Of a DNA stretch of 64,000 nucleotides, positions 1 through 9,048 are shown one piece after another. Source of the stretch: Mesorhizobium sp. CA14 (GTDB lineage: Bacteria > Pseudomonadota > Alphaproteobacteria > Rhizobiales > Rhizobiaceae); the NCBI RefSeq assembly GCF_020165195.1, contig NZ_JAIUHR010000008.1:124001-188000 (forward strand). The letters run 5' to 3'. The notes below the pieces were generated by a model. That model was given only the letters and a program-made list of their open reading frames with translations. It did no database searches and was not told the origin of the DNA. Numbering within the stretch: the stretch's first letter is position 1; each line of letters opens with the position of its first letter. Made by a program: the position numbers and the translations under genes.

Positions 1-1
1 C

Positions 2-976
2 CTCATAAAGGCAACCAAGGAATCGCAGACCGGTTCGGTCGCCGATGTCGGCCTGGCGCTGGGCAGCCGCACGACCCAGGCCGTCACCTTCCAGCGCGAC
101 CTCGACCGGCTGAACGGCATCGTCGATTCCAACGCGCTCGTCACAGCGCGCCTGACATCGACCCAGGATTCGCTCGGCCAGATCGCAGGTGCCGCGCAGA
201 GCTTCCTGTCGGCGCTGACCAGCGGCGTGTCGGGCGACTCCTCGACCAGCATCCTGCAGACCGCCGGCGCCTCGGCGCTGCAGCAGATGACGGGCATCCT
301 CAACACCAGCGTAAACGGCGAATATCTGTTTGCCGGCACCAACACCGACGTCAAGCCGATCGACGATTTCAACGCCGCCGGCTCGCCGGCCAAGGCAGCC
401 TTCGATGCGGCCTTCTCAAGCTATTTCGGCTTTGCCCAGACCGACCCGGCGGCAGCCAACATCACTGCCGCGCAGATGGACGACTTCATCACCACCAAGG
501 TCGAGCCGCAATTCCTGGGCGCCGGTTGGCAGGCCAACTGGTCGAGCGCCACCGACGAGCAGATCACCAGCCGCATCTCGCTCAACGAGACCACCCAGAC
601 CTCGGTCAGCGCCAACGAGCAGGGCATCCGCAAGCTCGCCATGGCGTCCGCCATGGTCAGCAGCCTGCTTACCGGCAGCATCAGCGATGCCGCCCGGAAC
701 GCCGTCGTCAGCCGCGCGCAGGCGCTGGTCGGCGAAGCCATCGGCGGCATCACCCAGATACGGGCTCAGACAGGCATTGCCCAGCAGCGCGTGTCCGATG
801 CCAGCGACCGCATGAAGACCCAGGTCGACCTCTTCGAGAAGCATATCGTCGATCTCGAGGGCGTCGATCCCGCGGAGGCCGCGACCCGCGTCGCCGACCT
901 GACGCAGCATATCGAGACGTCCTTCGCCCTGACCGCGCGTCTGCAGCAGCTCAGCCTGCTCAACTATCTGACTTGA
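2..976 (+). CDS. flgL: Flagellar hook-filament junction protein FlgL (HAP3), 5' partial
   Basis: FlgL joins the flagellar hook to the filament outside the cell. The reading frame is open from the window edge, so the N-terminus is missing and 324 codons are visible. The visible part has the flagellin-like pattern: a heptad helical start with QRDLDRLNGIVDSN, a central region with GEYLFAGTNTD (typical of FlgL), and a helical C-terminus rich in Q, S and A ending LQQLSLLNYL. It is followed 31 bp later by flaF, as in other rhizobial flagellar operons. Family assignment is confident from the GEYLFAGTNT motif and the context; only the true start is unknown. Confidence 0.95.
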   Translation, partial: LIKATKESQTGSVADVGLALGSRTTQAVTFQRDLDRLNGIVDSNALVTARLTSTQDSLGQIAGAAQSFLSALTSGVSGDSSTSILQTAGASALQQMTGILNTSVNGEYLFAGTNTDVKPIDDFNAAGSPAKAAFDAAFSSYFGFAQTDPAAANITAAQMDDFITTKVEPQFLGAGWQANWSSATDEQITSRISLNETTQTSVSANEQGIRKLAMASAMVSSLLTGSISDAARNAVVSRAQALVGEAIGGITQIRAQTGIAQQRVSDASDRMKTQVDLFEKHIVDLEGVDPAEAATRVADLTQHIETSFALTARLQQLSLLNYLT

Positions 977-1007
977 ACACGTAAACCGGAACGCCAGAGC
1001 GCCGACG

Positions 1008-1355
1008 ATGTATCAATTCTCCTACGCCGACATCCAGACCGACTCCGTCGCCGATGCCAAGGATCGGGAGCGGCAGCTGCTCACCCGTTCGATCGACATG
1101 CTGGCAGCGGCAGCCGCCGTCGGCACGGATTCGATGGAAGCGGTCGAGGCGCTGCACTTCACCAACCGCGTCTGGACCGCCTTCGTCGAGGATCTCGGCT
1201 CCAGCGACAACGCCCTGCCCAAGGAGCTGCGCGCCAACCTGATCTCCATCGGCCTTTGGCTGCTGCGCGAGACCGAGGACATCCGCCAGGGCCGCACCAA
1301 CAATTTCGAAGGATTGATCGAGGTCTCCCAGATCATCCGAGACGGCATCCAATGA
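1008..1355 (+). CDS. flaF: Flagellar biosynthesis regulator FlaF
   Basis: FlaF is a small cytoplasmic protein of alphaproteobacteria needed for flagellin synthesis or secretion; it works together with FlbT on flagellin expression. The 115-residue product has the family features NRVWTAFVEDL in the middle and LRANLISIGLWLLRET near the C-terminus. The ATG at 1008 opens MYQFSYADI, the usual FlaF start. Its TGA overlaps the ATG of flbT (ATGA), indicating translational coupling. The length matches the family. Confidence 0.96.
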   Translation: MYQFSYADIQTDSVADAKDRERQLLTRSIDMLAAAAAVGTDSMEAVEALHFTNRVWTAFVEDLGSSDNALPKELRANLISIGLWLLRETEDIRQGRTNNFEGLIEVSQIIRDGIQ

Positions 1356-1789
1356 CCAACACGCTGAAGATCTCGCTGAAGCCCAACGAGAAGATCTACA
1401 TCAACGGCGCGGTCATCCGCGTCGACCGCAAGGTCACCATCGAGCTGATGAACGACGTGCAGTTCCTGCTCGAAAGCCACGTCATCCAGGCCGACCAAGC
1501 CTCGACGCCGCTCAGGCAGCTTTATTTCATCGTGCAGATCATGCTGATCAACCCGGTGGGCGCCGCGGAGGCGCGCGACATGTTCCGCCGCTCTCTGCCG
1601 ATGCTGATCGCGAGCTTCGACAACCAGGACATCTGCAACAGCCTGAAGCAGATCGACCGCATGGTCGGCGAGGATGAGATCTATGAGGCGCTGAAGGCGA
1701 TCCGCGCGCTCTATCCGCTCGAGCGCAAGGCGCTCGAAAGCAATGACGACATTCCCGAAACGCCGCGCGCGCTGGCTGTAGGAGCATAA
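1352..1789 (+). CDS. flbT: Flagellin mRNA-binding repressor FlbT
   Basis: FlbT binds flagellin transcripts and controls their translation and stability in alphaproteobacteria. The start is the ATG at 1352 overlapping the flaF stop by 4 nt; it gives 145 residues opening MTNTLKISLKPNEKIYINGAV, which is the family signature. Further FlbT-like segments are FLLESHVIQADQASTPLRQLYF and a YEALKAIRALYPLER tail. flgD follows after 1 nt, so flaF-flbT-flgD form one transcript. The upstream in-frame extension back to 1256 lies inside flaF and is not used. Confidence 0.96.
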   Translation: MTNTLKISLKPNEKIYINGAVIRVDRKVTIELMNDVQFLLESHVIQADQASTPLRQLYFIVQIMLINPVGAAEARDMFRRSLPMLIASFDNQDICNSLKQIDRMVGEDEIYEALKAIRALYPLERKALESNDDIPETPRALAVGA

Positions 1790-1790
1790 G

Positions 1791-2198
1791 ATGGCCGTCG
1801 ACATGACGACAACGATCCCGGTTGGCGCCAATCAGGCCAGCCAGAAGACCTCAAAGACGGCGGTGGATTACCAGTCATTCCTGAAGCTCCTGATCGCCGA
1901 GATGAAGAACCAGGATCCGACCAAGCCGATGGATTCCACGCAATATGTCGCCCAGCTCGCAACCTTCTCCCAGGTCGAGCAATCGGTGCAGACCAACACC
2001 AAGCTTGACCAGATCATGCAGTCCTCAGCATTATCGCAAGCCGACGCGCTGATCGGCCGCTCGATCACGTCGGCCGACGGCAAGACCACCGGCACGGTGG
2101 CTTCGGTGACGCTCTCCAGCAGCGGCTTGATCGCGGTGCTGCAGGATGGCACCCAGGTTCCGGTCGGCGCCGGCGTGTCGATCAAGCCGGCTGCCTAG
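1791..2198 (+). CDS. flgD: Flagellar hook assembly scaffold FlgD
   Basis: FlgD caps the growing hook and is required for hook polymerisation. The 135-residue protein is a short rhizobial form, whereas enterobacterial FlgD is about 230 residues: it keeps the conserved N-terminal secretion and cap region (DYQSFLKLLIAEMKNQDPTKPMDS, then QLATFSQVEQSVQTN) followed by a compact Tudor-like part (LIGRSITSADGKTTG) and lacks most of the FnIII-like portion. It starts 1 nt after flbT and is followed by fliQ after a 23-nt gap containing the AAGGGACAG ribosome-binding site. Confidence 0.95.
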   Translation: MAVDMTTTIPVGANQASQKTSKTAVDYQSFLKLLIAEMKNQDPTKPMDSTQYVAQLATFSQVEQSVQTNTKLDQIMQSSALSQADALIGRSITSADGKTTGTVASVTLSSSGLIAVLQDGTQVPVGAGVSIKPAA

Positions 2199-2221
2199 CC
2201 GGTTCGCATAAGGGACAGCCG

Positions 2222-2488
2222 ATGAACGAGGCAGATGCCCTCGATATCGTCCAGTATGCGGTGTGGACGGTTCTCACCGCTTCCGCCCCCGTGGTGCTCG
2301 TGGCGATGGTGGTCGGCATCGGCATCGCGCTCATCCAGGCGCTGACCCAGATCCAGGAAATCACGCTGACCTTCGTGCCGAAGATCGTCGCCATCATGCT
2401 TGTGGTGGCGCTCACCGGCCCGTTCATAGGCAGCCAGATCTCGGCTTTCACCAACGTCATCTTCGAGCGCATCGAACACGGCTTCTGA
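2222..2488 (+). CDS. fliQ: Flagellar export apparatus protein FliQ
   Basis: FliQ is an inner-membrane component of the flagellar type III export gate with FliP and FliR. The 88-residue product has two hydrophobic hairpin segments (residues about 13-40 and 50-75) separated by ALTQIQEITLTFVPKIVA, the most conserved FliQ motif. It begins MNEADALDIVQYAVW, typical of the family. In related rhizobia flhA usually follows directly. Here flhA is about 12 kb downstream, so this gene is at the break point of the flagellar cluster. Confidence 0.96.
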   Translation: MNEADALDIVQYAVWTVLTASAPVVLVAMVVGIGIALIQALTQIQEITLTFVPKIVAIMLVVALTGPFIGSQISAFTNVIFERIEHGF

Positions 2489-2714
2489 CGCCTTGTCGGC
2501 ATGCACTCGGGCTTTGCGTGAGCAGCGAGAGATAGGCTTAGCCGAGGTTGAAGGCGCGAATTAGCGAAATCTTGGTCCAGACCGGCGAGATGCTTGGTTT
2601 AAAGCTTCGCCGACGCATTTTTGCCTTTGCCATCCTGTTGTTGGGTCGCACTCTTTGGCGAGTCGCCCGCCGCTTCGGGCGCGGCGAGCCTGCATAGCGG
2701 ACGAAGGCGCAATC

Positions 2715-4358
2715 ATGATCGACGACGAGCCGGAAAGCGAACGCGTCTCCGCGCTGGCGCCGTTCCGGCACGGCATCTTCCGCGCCGTGTGGTCAGCCAG
2801 CCTTGTGTCGAATTTCGGCGGCCTGATCCAGGGCGTCGGCGCCGCCTGGATGATGACCACGATCGCCACCTCGCCCTACCAGGTGGCGCTGGTCCAGGCC
2901 TCGACCACCTTGCCGATCATGTTGTTCGCGCTCGTTGCCGGCGCCATCGCCGACAGCTTCAACCGCCGCAAGGTGATGCTTGTGGCGCAAACCTTCATGC
3001 TGGTCGTCTCGGCGCTGCTAACCTTGTTCACCTGGCGAGGCTGGATGACGCCCTGGACACTGCTTGCCTTCACCTTCCTGATCGACAGCGGCACGGCGCT
3101 AAACAGCCCGTCATGGCAGGCCTCGGTCGGCGACATGGTGCCGCGCGCCAAGGTCCCGGCGGCGGTCGCGCTCAATTCGCTGGGCTTCAACATCACCCGC
3201 AGCGTCGGCCCGGCCATCGGCGGCGTCATCGTCGCCGCCGCGGGTGCCGCGGCCGCCTTCGCCGCCAACGCCGTCAGCTATATCGGCCTGATCGCTGTGC
3301 TTGCCCGCTGGAAGCCGGCGCTGCCCGAGCAAACCCTGCCGCGCGAGTCGCTCGGCGCCGCGATGGGCGCCGGCCTGCGCTATGTCGCCATGTCGCCCAA
3401 CATCGCCAAGGTGCTGGTCCGCGGTTCTGCCTTCGGCTTCAGCGCCGGCGCGGTGCTGGCGCTTCTTCCGCTGGTGGCGCGCGACGTGGTCAAGGGCGAC
3501 GCGCTGACCTACGGCATCATGCTTGGCGCCTTCGGCATCGGCGCGGTCGGCGGCGCGCTGATCAGCGTGCGGCTCAGGCAGTTGCTGTCGAGCGAGACGA
3601 TGGTACGCATGGCCTTTTGCGGCTTCGCGCTCTGCGCCCTCAACGCCGCCGTCAGCCACAATGCCTGGCAGACATCGGCGGGCCTGCTCATCGGCGGCGC
3701 CTGCTGGGTGATCGCGCTCTCGCATTTCAACGTCACGGTGCAGATGTCGACGCCGCGCTGGGTGGTCGGCCGCGTGCTGTCGATCTATCAGACGGCGACG
3801 TTCGGCGGCATCGCGCTGGGCAGCTGGATCTGGGGCGTCGTCGCCGACGCGCATGGCGCGGAAATCGCGCTGACCGCGGCGGCGATCGCGATGCTCGCCG
3901 GCGGCGCCATCGGCCTGGTCCTGCCCTTGCCGCGGCAGACGGTGCTCAACCTCGATCCGCTCAACCGCTTCAAGGAACCGATGCTGGCGCTCGACCTCAA
4001 GCCGCGCAGCGGCCCGATCGCCATCATGATCGAATACATCATCCGCGAGCAGGACGTGCCGGAATTCCTGGCGACCATGGCCGAGCGCGGCCGCATCCGC
4101 CGCCGTGATGGCGCCCGCAACTGGACTTTGGCCCGCGACCTCGAAAATCCGTCGGTGTGGATCGAGCACTACCACACGCCGACCTGGGTCGAGTATATCC
4201 GCCACAACCGGCGCGCCACCCACGCCGACGCCGTGGTCGGCGAACGCATCCGCGCGCTGCACAGCGGCGACAGCCCGCCGCGCGTGCGCCGCATGATCGA
4301 GCGTCCAACCACTGCGGGCACGACGCTTGTCTCGCCGAAAGGCCCGATCGATCACTGA
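2715..4358 (+). CDS. MFS transporter of the MFS_3 (EntS-like) type with a C-terminal cytosolic domain
   Basis: A proton-driven exporter in the inner membrane; the substrate is unknown. Residues about 15-420 form the twelve-helix MFS core, with the family opening FRAVWSASLVSNFGGLIQGVGAAWMM and the loop motif SFNRRKVML between helices 2 and 3. The last 120 residues are soluble and resemble the ferredoxin-like fold of antibiotic-biosynthesis monooxygenases (MIEYIIREQDVPEF, RIRRRDGARNWTL, ENPSVWIEHY), a domain commonly found on MFS_3 proteins. The ATG at 2715 is preferred over an upstream one at 2655 because it follows a GGACGAAGG-like site and opens close to the first helix. It is convergent with the cupin gene at 4415. 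Confidence 0.88.
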   Translation: MIDDEPESERVSALAPFRHGIFRAVWSASLVSNFGGLIQGVGAAWMMTTIATSPYQVALVQASTTLPIMLFALVAGAIADSFNRRKVMLVAQTFMLVVSALLTLFTWRGWMTPWTLLAFTFLIDSGTALNSPSWQASVGDMVPRAKVPAAVALNSLGFNITRSVGPAIGGVIVAAAGAAAAFAANAVSYIGLIAVLARWKPALPEQTLPRESLGAAMGAGLRYVAMSPNIAKVLVRGSAFGFSAGAVLALLPLVARDVVKGDALTYGIMLGAFGIGAVGGALISVRLRQLLSSETMVRMAFCGFALCALNAAVSHNAWQTSAGLLIGGACWVIALSHFNVTVQMSTPRWVVGRVLSIYQTATFGGIALGSWIWGVVADAHGAEIALTAAAIAMLAGGAIGLVLPLPRQTVLNLDPLNRFKEPMLALDLKPRSGPIAIMIEYIIREQDVPEFLATMAERGRIRRRDGARNWTLARDLENPSVWIEHYHTPTWVEYIRHNRRATHADAVVGERIRALHSGDSPPRVRRMIERPTTAGTTLVSPKGPIDH

Positions 4359-4414
4359 TCGCGCGTCATGCGAAGCATGCTTCGGGGCAAACGACATGCG
4401 CCGAAGATCAAGGA

Positions 4415-4783
4415 TCAGCCGGCACTCTGGATCATGTAGAGCTTGCGCGTGGTCTCGTGGATGCGCCATTCGCCCTTCCACCCTTGCGGCAGGACGAGAA
4501 GGTCTCCCGGTCCCAGCTCACGCATCTCGCCATCGGCGCGGCTCACCTCGACGCGGCCGGAGATGATGTGGCAGATCTCCGACGAGTTCGTGCGATCGGC
4601 GGTGAAGCGGCCGGGGGTGCATTCCCAGATGCCGATGTCGACGCTCCCGTCCGGCGACTGGAAGAAGGATCGCGCGGCCTCCAGCTGATCCCCTTCGATC
4701 GAGGTCGGCTTCGGTGAAAAGGCGCCGATGTCGGCCTTGGCGAGGTCGTGGAAAGTCGAAGGATCGATCAAGCTGGTCTCCAT
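4415..4783 (-). CDS. Small cupin-domain protein (DUF861/EutQ-like)
   Basis: A 122-residue single-domain cupin. The core runs IGIWECTPGRFTADRTNSSE, then ICHIISGRVEVSRADGE and GDLLVLPQGWKGEWRIHETTRKLY, the pattern of the cupin_3 family, which includes EutQ-like and ureidoglycine aminohydrolase-like proteins. It is the last gene of the amine-uptake operon and starts 2 nt after the stop of the FAD oxidase, so it probably acts on the same substrate or product. The ATG at 4783 is preferred; a TTG two codons upstream overlaps the previous stop and is an alternative. The precise reaction is unknown. Confidence 0.88.
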   Translation of the reverse strand: METSLIDPSTFHDLAKADIGAFSPKPTSIEGDQLEAARSFFQSPDGSVDIGIWECTPGRFTADRTNSSEICHIISGRVEVSRADGEMRELGPGDLLVLPQGWKGEWRIHETTRKLYMIQSAG

Positions 4784-4785
4784 GA

Positions 4786-6171
4786 TCAATGACCGGTGAG
4801 GCTGTCCGCCAGGGCGGCAAGCTTCGAGGTATGCGCGAGCCCCGCAGCCTCGCGGTTATCGGCGATGCGGTAGAGCTGGTACATCGAATGGACGCCCAGC
4901 CAGCGTAACGGCTCCGGCTCCCAGGGCCGCACCTTGCGGTTGACCCAGGGCAGCCGCGTCAACTCGGTATCCTGGCCGAGCACGAGATCGGTGAGCGTGC
5001 GCCCCGACAGATTGGAGCTCGACACGCCGAGCCCGACATAGCCGCCGGCCCAGCCGATGCGCGTTTTGGAGTCGAGCCCGACCGTGGTGCACCAGTCGCG
5101 CGGCACGCCGAGCACGCCGCACCAGGCATGGTCGATGCGGCACCCAGCCGTCTGCGGCAGGAGCGTCGTCAGGATCGTGTGCAGCTGGTCGATGCTCGCC
5201 TGCTGCGTCTGGCCGTTGACGTCGGTGCGCGATCCGTAGCGGTAGGGCACGCCGCGTCCACCCATGGTGATGCGCCCCTCGCGCGTGCGCTGGGCATAGC
5301 AATAGGCATGCGCGGCGTTGCCGAGCAGCTCGTGTCCCTCCCAGCCGATCTTGCGCCAGAGCTCTTCCGACAGCGGCTCGGTGACGATCTGCGCGCTGTT
5401 GAGCGCGAGCCACGTCCGCTCCTCGCCAGGAATGCCGGCGGTGAACCCTTCGGTGGCGCGGATGATGGTTTCGGCCCGCACGGTGCCGCGATCTGTGGTC
5501 ACAACGCCCTTGGCGATCGCGGTGACCGTCGTCTTCTCGTAGATGGACACACCGAGACGCTCGGCGGCTGCCGCGAGCCCGCGCACCAGCTTGGCCGGCT
5601 GCACGCGCGCCTGGCCGTGGATGACGAAGCCGCCCATGACGTTCCGGATGTTGATGCGCGCTCGCGTGGCGTCGGCGTCGAGCAGCTCGATGCGTTCGGG
5701 ATCGGCATCCCAGGAGCGGATCGTCTCGCATTCCTCGCGCACGCGCTCCAGCTGCGCCGGGTTGGTGGCGACCGTCAGATTGTCGACGCGGCGGATGTCC
5801 GCATCGATGCCCTCTTCCGTCGCCACCCGGATCACCTCGTCGACGCAGCCGGCCATCGCCTTCTGCATGGCGGTGACGCCTTGCCGGGTCGAGGTCTTCA
5901 GATACTTCTCGCGCGACCAGCCGAAGCCGCCCGACAGCCAGCCGCCATTGCGCCCCGAAGCGCCGAAGCCGGCGAACTCGCGTTCGATGAGCACGATGCG
6001 CAGCGATGGCTTCGCCTTCTTCAGATAGTAGGCCGTCCACAACCCGGTATAGCCGGCACCCACGATCGCGACATCCGCCTCGATCTCGCCCGGCAAAGAC
6101 GGACGTGGCGCGGGGATGTGACCCAGATCCGTATACCAGAACGAGATGTCGCCATTGCGCTTGACTTGCAT
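4786..6171 (-). CDS. FAD-dependent amine/amino-acid oxidase (DAO family, PuuB/OrdL-like)
   Basis: A 461-residue flavoprotein predicted to oxidise an amine or secondary amino group. The N-terminus carries the FAD-binding fold VAIVGAGYTGLWTAYYLKK (residues about 34-52), an acidic strand end IVLIEREFAGFGASGRNGG, and the C-terminal WAGGYVGLGVSSSNLSGRTL region common to gamma-glutamylputrescine oxidases and related DAO enzymes. It lies downstream of a polyamine-type ABC transporter and upstream of a cupin on the same strand, which suggests catabolism of the imported amine. No gamma-glutamylputrescine synthetase is in the window, so PuuB function is not established. A palindromic repeat (6187-6243) separates it from potA. 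Confidence 0.9.
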   Translation of the reverse strand: MQVKRNGDISFWYTDLGHIPAPRPSLPGEIEADVAIVGAGYTGLWTAYYLKKAKPSLRIVLIEREFAGFGASGRNGGWLSGGFGWSREKYLKTSTRQGVTAMQKAMAGCVDEVIRVATEEGIDADIRRVDNLTVATNPAQLERVREECETIRSWDADPERIELLDADATRARINIRNVMGGFVIHGQARVQPAKLVRGLAAAAERLGVSIYEKTTVTAIAKGVVTTDRGTVRAETIIRATEGFTAGIPGEERTWLALNSAQIVTEPLSEELWRKIGWEGHELLGNAAHAYCYAQRTREGRITMGGRGVPYRYGSRTDVNGQTQQASIDQLHTILTTLLPQTAGCRIDHAWCGVLGVPRDWCTTVGLDSKTRIGWAGGYVGLGVSSSNLSGRTLTDLVLGQDTELTRLPWVNRKVRPWEPEPLRWLGVHSMYQLYRIADNREAAGLAHTSKLAALADSLTGH

Positions 6172-6186
6172 GCGATGGTTTCCGCC

Positions 6187-6243
6187 AAAGCAATTCCAGG
6201 AAAAGTGTGAAACGGTTTCCGTCCGGGAATTGCGTTAAACAAA
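6187..6243. repeat. Palindromic repeat, family A, copy 1
   Basis: The outer arms GCAATTCC (6190-6197) and GGAATTGC (6226-6233) are exact inverted repeats, and inner GGAAA/TTTCC arms extend the hairpin. About the same 58-bp sequence recurs at 21840-21897, and a diverged form at 27288-27349. The copy here lies between the stop of the ABC ATPase gene and the start of the FAD oxidase gene. Known rhizobial genomes carry many such short palindromes; what this one does is not known. Confidence 0.85.
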
Positions 6244-6250
6244 GAGGTGA

Positions 6251-7363
6251 TCAGGTGAGCGTGGTGTCGGCCGTGCTGTCGTCGGGCAGGAGTTTCGCAT
6301 CGGCGCCGTCGAAGCACAGCTCGACCTTTTCGCCGAGGCCGAAACTCTCGCCGGCGAGCGGCGAACGCACGATCGCGGTCGAGCCGTCGCCGAGCTTCAC
6401 TTCATATTTCGACCCCGAGCCGAGATAGATCGCCTCGGCAATCGTTCCCGACAGCCGGTTCGTGCCGGCGGCATCCTGGCCCGGTCGACGGATGGCAACT
6501 TTTTCCGGCCGCAGCAGCATCACCGGATGGGCTTCGCCCGCGAGGCGACGCGGCGCGCTGACCGTCTCGCCGGCGATGGTCAGCGCCGTGCTTGTGCCGT
6601 CGCTCTTAACCTCGCCGCGCAGCACGGTGGAATCGCCGATGAAGCGGCCAACGAACAAAGTCGCCGGTTCGTCATAGAGCTGGCGGCCGGTGCCGACCTG
6701 CTCGATGCGCCCGCGATTGAAGACGGCGATGCGATCCGACAGCACCAGGGCCTCCTCCTGGTCGTGCGTGACATAGACGAAGGTGGTGCCGAGCTCGCGA
6801 TGGATGCGCTTGATCTCGAGCTGCAGCCATTCGCGCAGCTTCTTGTCGAGCGCGCCGAGCGGCTCGTCCATCAGAAGCAGCGGCGGATCGAAGACGATGG
6901 CGCGTGCCAGCGCGACGCGCTGCTGCTGGCCACCCGACAACTCGCTCGGATAGCGATGCGCGAAGTCGCCCATCTTGACCATGTCGAGCGCTCTTGCGAC
7001 GCGCTTCTTGCGCTCGTCCTGCTTGATGCCGCGCAATGTCAGCGGGTAGGCGACATTGCGGCCGACCGTCATATGCGGAAACAGCGCGTAATGCTGGAAG
7101 ACGACGCCGATATTGCGCTTGTGCGCGGGCACGCCGACGACACTCTTTCCCCCGACCAGCAGGCTGCCGCTGGTCACGTCGGTAAAGCCGGCAATCACGT
7201 TCAGCGTCGTCGTCTTTCCCGAGCCGCTCGGTCCGAGCAGCGTCATGAACTCGCCGGGCTCGATCCTGAGCGAGACGCCGTCCAGCGCCTTGAAGGAGCC
7301 ATAGGCCTTGCTGACCGTATCGAGGTCGATCGCGGCGCCGCGATTCTCCGCTCTCGGGTTCAT
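6251..7363 (-). CDS. ABC transporter ATP-binding protein, spermidine/putrescine type (PotA-like)
   Basis: The ATPase of the amine importer, 370 residues. Visible motifs are Walker A GPSGSGKT (residues 44-51), Q-loop VVFQHYALFPH, signature LSGGQQQ (142-148), Walker B LLLMDEP (162-168) and the H-switch VTHDQEEAL. The C-terminal 130 residues form the TOBE-type domain typical of PotA and related polyamine, iron or sugar ATPases. The ATG at 7363 overlaps the potC-like stop (ATGA), which fixes the start; the much longer open frame upstream is antisense of no meaning. The substrate class rests on the companion binding protein and permeases. Confidence 0.95.
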   Translation of the reverse strand: MNPRAENRGAAIDLDTVSKAYGSFKALDGVSLRIEPGEFMTLLGPSGSGKTTTLNVIAGFTDVTSGSLLVGGKSVVGVPAHKRNIGVVFQHYALFPHMTVGRNVAYPLTLRGIKQDERKKRVARALDMVKMGDFAHRYPSELSGGQQQRVALARAIVFDPPLLLMDEPLGALDKKLREWLQLEIKRIHRELGTTFVYVTHDQEEALVLSDRIAVFNRGRIEQVGTGRQLYDEPATLFVGRFIGDSTVLRGEVKSDGTSTALTIAGETVSAPRRLAGEAHPVMLLRPEKVAIRRPGQDAAGTNRLSGTIAEAIYLGSGSKYEVKLGDGSTAIVRSPLAGESFGLGEKVELCFDGADAKLLPDDSTADTTLT

Positions 7364-8157
7364 AGGCGTCCCTTCCGCTCGCGGCCAAGGAGAAGCATGC
7401 CGCCGCCGATCAGGATCGTGGTGGCGAACAAAAGGATGGTGCCGACGGCCGCGACCGTCGGATCGGCGTCGCGCGTGATCGAGGAAAATATCTGCACCGG
7501 CAGCGTCTTGAGGTAAGGGTTGGTGATGAACAGCGACACCACGATCTCGTCGAAGGAGGTAGCGAAGGCGAACAGCAGGCCCGACAGGATGCCGGGCAGG
7601 ATCAGCGGCAGCGTCACCGTGCGGAACGTGGTCAGCGCGCCGGCGCCGAGGCTTGCCGCCGCCGTCTCCAGCCGCCGGTCGAACACTTCGAGATTGGCCG
7701 AGACCGCGATCAGCACGAAGGGCAGCGCAAGGATGGTATGCGCGAGCACGAAGCCGGTCAGCGTGCCGACGAGCTGCGCATCGAGATACACGGCATAGAT
7801 GCCGATGGCCAGAACCACGCCCGGCACGACCATCGGCGTCAGCATCAGCATGCGCAAGAGATTGGCCGGACGCGCCTTCATGCGGTCGAGACCGAAGGCG
7901 GCCAGCGTGCCGAGCACCGTCGCCAGCACCGCCACCAGCGAAGCGACCTTGAGCGAGTTGAGAAAGCTGGTCGACCATTCCGGATTGGTGGCGAAGTTCT
8001 GGTACCACTGCCAGGAAAAGCCCTGCGGCGGAAAGGCAAGCGACTTGTTCTCGTTGAACGACATCGGCACGACGACCAGCGTCGGCGCCACAAGCCAGAT
8101 CGCCACCAGCAGGCAGACGAGGCCGAGGATGAGGCGGGTGAGCGGCTTCATCTCCAT
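7360..8157 (-). CDS. ABC transporter permease, PotC type
   Basis: Inner-membrane permease of the amine importer, 265 residues with about six membrane segments. It opens MEMKPLTRLILGLVCLLVAIWLVAPTLVVVPMS, typical of PotC, and contains the EAA loop ETAAASLGAGALTTFRTVTLP that contacts the ATPase. The ATG at 8157 overlaps the stop of the upstream permease by one base and its own stop overlaps the ATPase start, so three genes are translationally coupled. Confidence 0.94.
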   Translation of the reverse strand: MEMKPLTRLILGLVCLLVAIWLVAPTLVVVPMSFNENKSLAFPPQGFSWQWYQNFATNPEWSTSFLNSLKVASLVAVLATVLGTLAAFGLDRMKARPANLLRMLMLTPMVVPGVVLAIGIYAVYLDAQLVGTLTGFVLAHTILALPFVLIAVSANLEVFDRRLETAAASLGAGALTTFRTVTLPLILPGILSGLLFAFATSFDEIVVSLFITNPYLKTLPVQIFSSITRDADPTVAAVGTILLFATTILIGGGMLLLGRERKGRL

Positions 8158-9026
8158 CAGCGTCGCCCCGCGTCGCGATATCTGGACCGCATCACCGGTG
8201 CCGCCAATGCGAGCAGCACGAAAGTCGCGATCAGGAGCACCACACCCATGGCGCCGCCGCGCCCCCATTGCAGCAGGCTGAGCACCTGCGTCTGCACCAG
8301 CGTCGACAGCATGGTGGAGCGCGGTCCGCCAAGCAGCGCCGGCGTGATATAGAAGCCCAGCGCCAGGATGAAGACGATGATCGCGCCGGCATAGACGCCC
8401 GGCAGCGACAGCGGCAGGTAGACCGTGAAGAAGGCGCGCGACGGCCGCGCGCCCAGGCTTCGCGCCGCTTGCACCAGCCTTAGGTCGATGCCCTTCATCA
8501 CCGAATAGAGCGGCAGGATCATGAAGGGCAGCAGCACCTGCGCCATGCCGATCACCACGCCGGTCTGGGTGCGGATCAGCCGGACGCCGTCGAAGCCGGC
8601 TGATCTCAGCAGCGAATTGATGACGCCGGAATCCTGCAGCAGGATCACCCAGGAGAGCGTGCGCACCACGCCGCTCACCCAGAACGGGATCAAGACGCAA
8701 AGCACCAGGACGAGCCGCACGCGCGGCCCGACCGCGGTCATCAGATAGGCGTAAGGGTAAGCGCAGAGCACGCACACCACAGTCACCCAGGCCGAGATGG
8801 TGAAGGTGCGCTGAAGCACCGTCAGGTTGACGGGCGCGCCGAAGAACCAGGCGTAGTTCTGCAGGCCCCATTGCGGCTCAGACAGGCTGCGCAGCACGAT
8901 GGTCAGCAGCGGGTAGCCGATCACGGCCACCAGCAGGAGGAGCGCCGGCAGCGTGAGCGCGTAAGACCGCCATGCCCAGCCCGCCCGTTGCAGGGCGGAG
9001 GGCGTCGTCGGTTCGAGCGCGCTCAC
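8157..9026 (-). CDS. ABC transporter permease, PotB type
   Basis: First permease of the amine importer, 289 residues with about six membrane segments. The EAA motif is recognisable as QAARSLGARPSRAFFTVYLPLSLPG, and the N-terminal TLPALLLLVAVIGYPLLTIVLRS is typical of PotB. It starts 22 nt after the binding-protein gene and ends overlapping the next permease. Substrate inferred from the PotD-like binding protein. Confidence 0.94.
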   Translation of the reverse strand: MSALEPTTPSALQRAGWAWRSYALTLPALLLLVAVIGYPLLTIVLRSLSEPQWGLQNYAWFFGAPVNLTVLQRTFTISAWVTVVCVLCAYPYAYLMTAVGPRVRLVLVLCVLIPFWVSGVVRTLSWVILLQDSGVINSLLRSAGFDGVRLIRTQTGVVIGMAQVLLPFMILPLYSVMKGIDLRLVQAARSLGARPSRAFFTVYLPLSLPGVYAGAIIVFILALGFYITPALLGGPRSTMLSTLVQTQVLSLLQWGRGGAMGVVLLIATFVLLALAAPVMRSRYRDAGRR

Positions 9027-9048
9027 GGACTTCGCCTCTCTCAGCCGG

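Noticed and set aside
4359..4414. Terminator between the MFS and cupin genes
   Set aside because: Only weak short repeats (GATCGATC, GAAGCATGCTTC); no stem with a T-run.
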